Made by a program: the position numbers and the translations under genes. Positions 36,678 to 39,156 of a DNA stretch of 39,156 nt are shown one piece after another. The DNA comes from an uncultured Prevotellaceae bacterium (lineage in GTDB: Bacteria; Bacteroidota; Bacteroidia; Bacteroidales; Bacteroidaceae). How positions within the stretch are numbered: the stretch's first letter is position 1; each line of letters opens with the position of its first letter. Below the pieces are notes generated by a model, which did not search any database, was not told the origin of the DNA, and saw only the letters and a list, made by a program, of their open reading frames with translations. The stretch covers positions 1-39,156 of the forward strand of contig CAMVFC010000016.1 of NCBI GenBank assembly GCA_947166655.1, given 5' to 3'.

Positions 36678-39156
36678 ATGGAAAATAAGCTTTCACCCAA
36701 GATTACTGAAATACTTCATTTCGGGCAGGAAGAAGCTGTCCGCCTGCATTCTGACCGTGTAGAACCGCAGCACCTTATGCTGGCCTTGATGCGCGAGTCG
36801 GACTGCACCGCCATGGCGCTGCTGAAGGACTATTCCCTCGACTTGCCAAAGCTTAAATCCCGTCTGGAGAGAAGTGCCTTCGGCTATTCGCAGAACCGCG
36901 AGCCACTGCTCAGCGATGCTGCCGGACGCATTATCAAGCTGATGATTCTCGAGGCACGTGCCATGAAGGCTGAAGAGGCCGACACCGAGCACCTTCTCCT
37001 TGCCTTTCTGCATAATGCCGACGAGCCTGTAGCAAAACTGCTGAGCGAGGCTAATATCGACTATCAGAATATTAAAAACATCCTCATGCGGAGACAGGAA
37101 CCTTCCATGGGTTTCGGCTTTACCGACGAAGATGAAGATGAGGACGACGAGGAGGAGGACAACGACCTGCACAACACGGGACGCCCCTCCAGCACTGCAC
37201 AGACCTCCACACGTCGGGGAACGGGTCAGGGAAAGAGTGGCACGCCTGCCCTCGACACTTTTGGCACCGACCTCACACAGGCTGCCAGCAAGAAACTGCT
37301 CGACCCTGTCGTGGGACGGCAGCGCGAGATAGAGCGCGTGGCACAGATTCTCTGCCGCAGAAAAAAGAATAACCCCATCCTCATCGGTCTGCCGGGCGTG
37401 GGCAAGAGCGCCATCGTAGAAGGGCTGGCACAGCGCATCATCGCCCGTCAGGTACCGCGACTGCTCTTTGATAAGCGCATCATAGTGCTCGATTTGGCTG
37501 GAGTTGTCGCAGGAACCAAGTACCGCGGCCAGTTCGAAGAACGCATCAAAGCCATTATCAACGAGCTTACCGACCACCCCGAGATTATTCTTTTCATCGA
37601 CGAGATACACACCATCATCGGCGCTGGTTCGGCTGCAGGCACCATGGACGCGGCTAATATGCTGAAACCAGCCCTCGCACGAGGGCAGGTGCAGTGCATC
37701 GGCGCCACCACCATCGACGAATACAAGAAGAGTATAGAGAAAGACGGAGCGCTCGAACGACGTTTCCAGAAGGTGCTCGTCGAACCTACCAGCGTCGACG
37801 AGACCGTGCAGATACTTAACAACCTCAAGGAACGCTACGAAGACCACCACAACGTGCGCTACAGCGATGCTGCCATACAAGCCTGTGTGCGGCTTACCGA
37901 GCGCTATATGACAGACCGCAGCCTGCCCGACAAGGCCATCGATGCCATGGACGAGGCCGGAGCACGGGCCCATATGGCCAATGTGCCCGTCAGTCAGGAC
38001 ATCATACAGAAAGAAGAGCTCTGCGCCCACCTGCAGGAGATGAAGAACAAAGCCGTCTCCATGCAGAACTTCGAGCTGGCGGCCGAATACCGCGACCAGC
38101 TGGCCGCCGAGCAGGAACGCCTCGCCCTGATGAAGCGCGACTGGGACCACGAGCTCAGCGAAGTGCGTGCGCCCATTGACGAGAAGGACATCGCCGACGT
38201 TGTCAGTATGATGACCGGCATACCCGTGCAAAGGGTAGGGGAGAGCGAGAACCTTCGTCTGCGCGACCTCAGCAGCCACCTCAAGCAGGCCGTCGTAGGA
38301 CAGGACGATGCCGTTGACAAACTCGTCCGTGCCATCCAACGCTCACGTGTCGGACTGAAAGACCCCCGCAAGCCCATTGGTACCTTCATGTTCCTCGGCC
38401 CCACGGGTGTTGGAAAGACCTACCTCACCAAACAGCTTGCCGTAGAACTTTTTGGATCCGAGGATGCCATTATCCGCATCGACATGTCCGAGTACATGGA
38501 GAAGCACACCGTCAGCCGCATGGTCGGTGCTCCTCCGGGATACATAGGCTACGAAGAGGGTGGACAGCTCACCGACCGTGTGCGCCGCAAGCCCTATAGC
38601 ATCGTGCTGCTCGACGAGATAGAGAAAGCCCATTCCGACATCTTCAACCTGCTGCTGCAGGTGATGGACGAGGGACGCCTCACCGACGGCAACGGCACCA
38701 CCGTGGACTTCCGCAACACTGTCATCATCATGACCTCCAATACTGGCACACGCCAGCTCAAGGAGTTCGGACAGGGCATCGGTTTCAACGCTCAGGGCGA
38801 CCTGCACAACCGCGACTACGCCCGCGGCATCATCCAGAAGACCCTCCAGCGCCAGTTCTCGCCCGAGTTCCTCAACCGTCTGGACGACATCATCTTCTTC
38901 GACCAGCTCTCGCCCGAGAGCATACAGCGCATCGTCGATATCGAGCTCAAGCCCCTGTGCGCCCGCATCGAAGGCCTGGGCTACAGTCTGCAGGTCACCG
39001 ACGTCGCCCGCCAGTGGCTCGCCCGCAAGGGCTACGACGTGCAGTTCGGAGCGCGTCCCCTGAAACGTCTCCTGCAGACGGCAGTCGAAGACCCCTACTG
39101 CCAGCTTATCCTCGACGGGACCCTCACTGAAGGCTCTACTGTACAGGTGGATGCCG
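36678..39156 (+). CDS. clpC: AAA+ unfoldase ClpC, 3' end missing
   Basis: The frame starts at ATG 36678 (MENKLSPKITEILHFGQEEAVRL) and is open to the window edge, giving 826 codons without a stop. The Clp N domain (1-~145) is followed by a very acidic linker (150-163, DEDEDEDDEEEDND). The first AAA domain has Walker A GLPGVGKS (237-244) and LFIDEIHTII. The short UVR-type middle segment NFELAAEYRDQLAAEQ (about 464-479), not the long ClpB coil, defines ClpC. The second AAA domain has GPTGVGKT (574-581) and LLDEIEKAH. ClpC unfolds substrates for ClpP and needs adaptors such as McsB or MecA in Firmicutes; Bacteroidetes adaptors are not known to me. It lies 31 bp after tRNA-Arg, probably cotranscribed. 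Confidence 0.93.
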   Translation, partial: MENKLSPKITEILHFGQEEAVRLHSDRVEPQHLMLALMRESDCTAMALLKDYSLDLPKLKSRLERSAFGYSQNREPLLSDAAGRIIKLMILEARAMKAEEADTEHLLLAFLHNADEPVAKLLSEANIDYQNIKNILMRRQEPSMGFGFTDEDEDEDDEEEDNDLHNTGRPSSTAQTSTRRGTGQGKSGTPALDTFGTDLTQAASKKLLDPVVGRQREIERVAQILCRRKKNNPILIGLPGVGKSAIVEGLAQRIIARQVPRLLFDKRIIVLDLAGVVAGTKYRGQFEERIKAIINELTDHPEIILFIDEIHTIIGAGSAAGTMDAANMLKPALARGQVQCIGATTIDEYKKSIEKDGALERRFQKVLVEPTSVDETVQILNNLKERYEDHHNVRYSDAAIQACVRLTERYMTDRSLPDKAIDAMDEAGARAHMANVPVSQDIIQKEELCAHLQEMKNKAVSMQNFELAAEYRDQLAAEQERLALMKRDWDHELSEVRAPIDEKDIADVVSMMTGIPVQRVGESENLRLRDLSSHLKQAVVGQDDAVDKLVRAIQRSRVGLKDPRKPIGTFMFLGPTGVGKTYLTKQLAVELFGSEDAIIRIDMSEYMEKHTVSRMVGAPPGYIGYEEGGQLTDRVRRKPYSIVLLDEIEKAHSDIFNLLLQVMDEGRLTDGNGTTVDFRNTVIIMTSNTGTRQLKEFGQGIGFNAQGDLHNRDYARGIIQKTLQRQFSPEFLNRLDDIIFFDQLSPESIQRIVDIELKPLCARIEGLGYSLQVTDVARQWLARKGYDVQFGARPLKRLLQTAVEDPYCQLILDGTLTEGSTVQVDA

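Noticed and set aside
36693..38339. A 548-codon open frame antisense to clpC
   Set aside because: It lies opposite a clear ClpC frame with all AAA+ motifs and shows no family motif; it results from the codon bias of the sense gene.

Overview
The window looks like a chromosomal segment from the order Bacteroidales, most likely a Prevotella-like member of Prevotellaceae. The evidence is a moderate GC content, many Bacteroidetes-restricted families (DUF4286, DUF1573, DUF2264, DUF4923, DUF4491, DUF4835, DUF3127, DUF4738, HU/SPOR fusion) and promoters of the Bacteroidetes type (TTTG, about 20 bp, TAnnTTTG). There is no Shine-Dalgarno pattern, phage, insertion sequence, CRISPR array or conjugative gene. 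The window is mainly core genome; its less-explained parts lie between genes.

Layout. (1) 1-1594, minus: DUF4286, ruvC and the start of an ABC-type ATPase. (2) 1729-5122, plus: a DUF1573 protein, then two tandem secreted DUF2264 paralogues; the first is bracketed by two arrays of an 8-bp repeat. (3) 5156-9820, plus: a tightly packed group of metallophosphoesterase, MATE exporter, DUF3737 beta-helix protein and MalY/PatB-type C-S lyase. (4) 20134-10255, minus: ten tightly packed genes that look like one operon, namely dnaN, DEDDh exonuclease, coaBC, DUF4835, recN, pseudoprotease-TPR protein, rlmH, DUF4491, RluA-type pseudouridine synthase and DUF4923 lipoprotein. It has a near-consensus promoter before dnaN and a hairpin terminator at the far end. 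(5) 20329-20784, plus: a DUF3127 protein with an SSB-like tail, divergent from dnaN, followed by about 620 bp of structured and repetitive non-coding DNA. (6) 22973-21410, minus: an HU/SPOR protein and a zinc-ribbon FHA protein. (7) 23113-32481, plus: ugd, a DUF4738 lipoprotein, addA, addB and a nucleotidyltransferase. (8) 34281-32530, minus: a Na/Pi cotransporter, divergent from htpG. (9) 34449-39156, plus: htpG, tRNA-Arg(ACG) and clpC, which runs off the window.

Themes. Genome maintenance dominates (RuvC, beta clamp, proofreading-like exonuclease, RecN, AddAB, SSB-like DUF3127), with ribosome modification (RlmH, RluA type) and protein quality control (HtpG, ClpC).

The most unusual signals are these. 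Two copies of a 72-bp triple-palindrome element lie 52-59 bp after a stop codon, each in a convergent intergenic region. A perfect match to the sigma-54 promoter consensus lies in front of htpG. A candidate structured RNA, a terminator and a 43/44-bp degenerate repeat lie downstream of the DUF3127 gene. Octamer arrays have a first unit that contains the stop codon of the preceding gene. An inverted repeat encloses the tRNA-Arg/clpC promoter. Two promoters are placed so close to the start codon that the mRNAs would be leaderless or nearly so. All functional readings of these signals are inferences from sequence alone.
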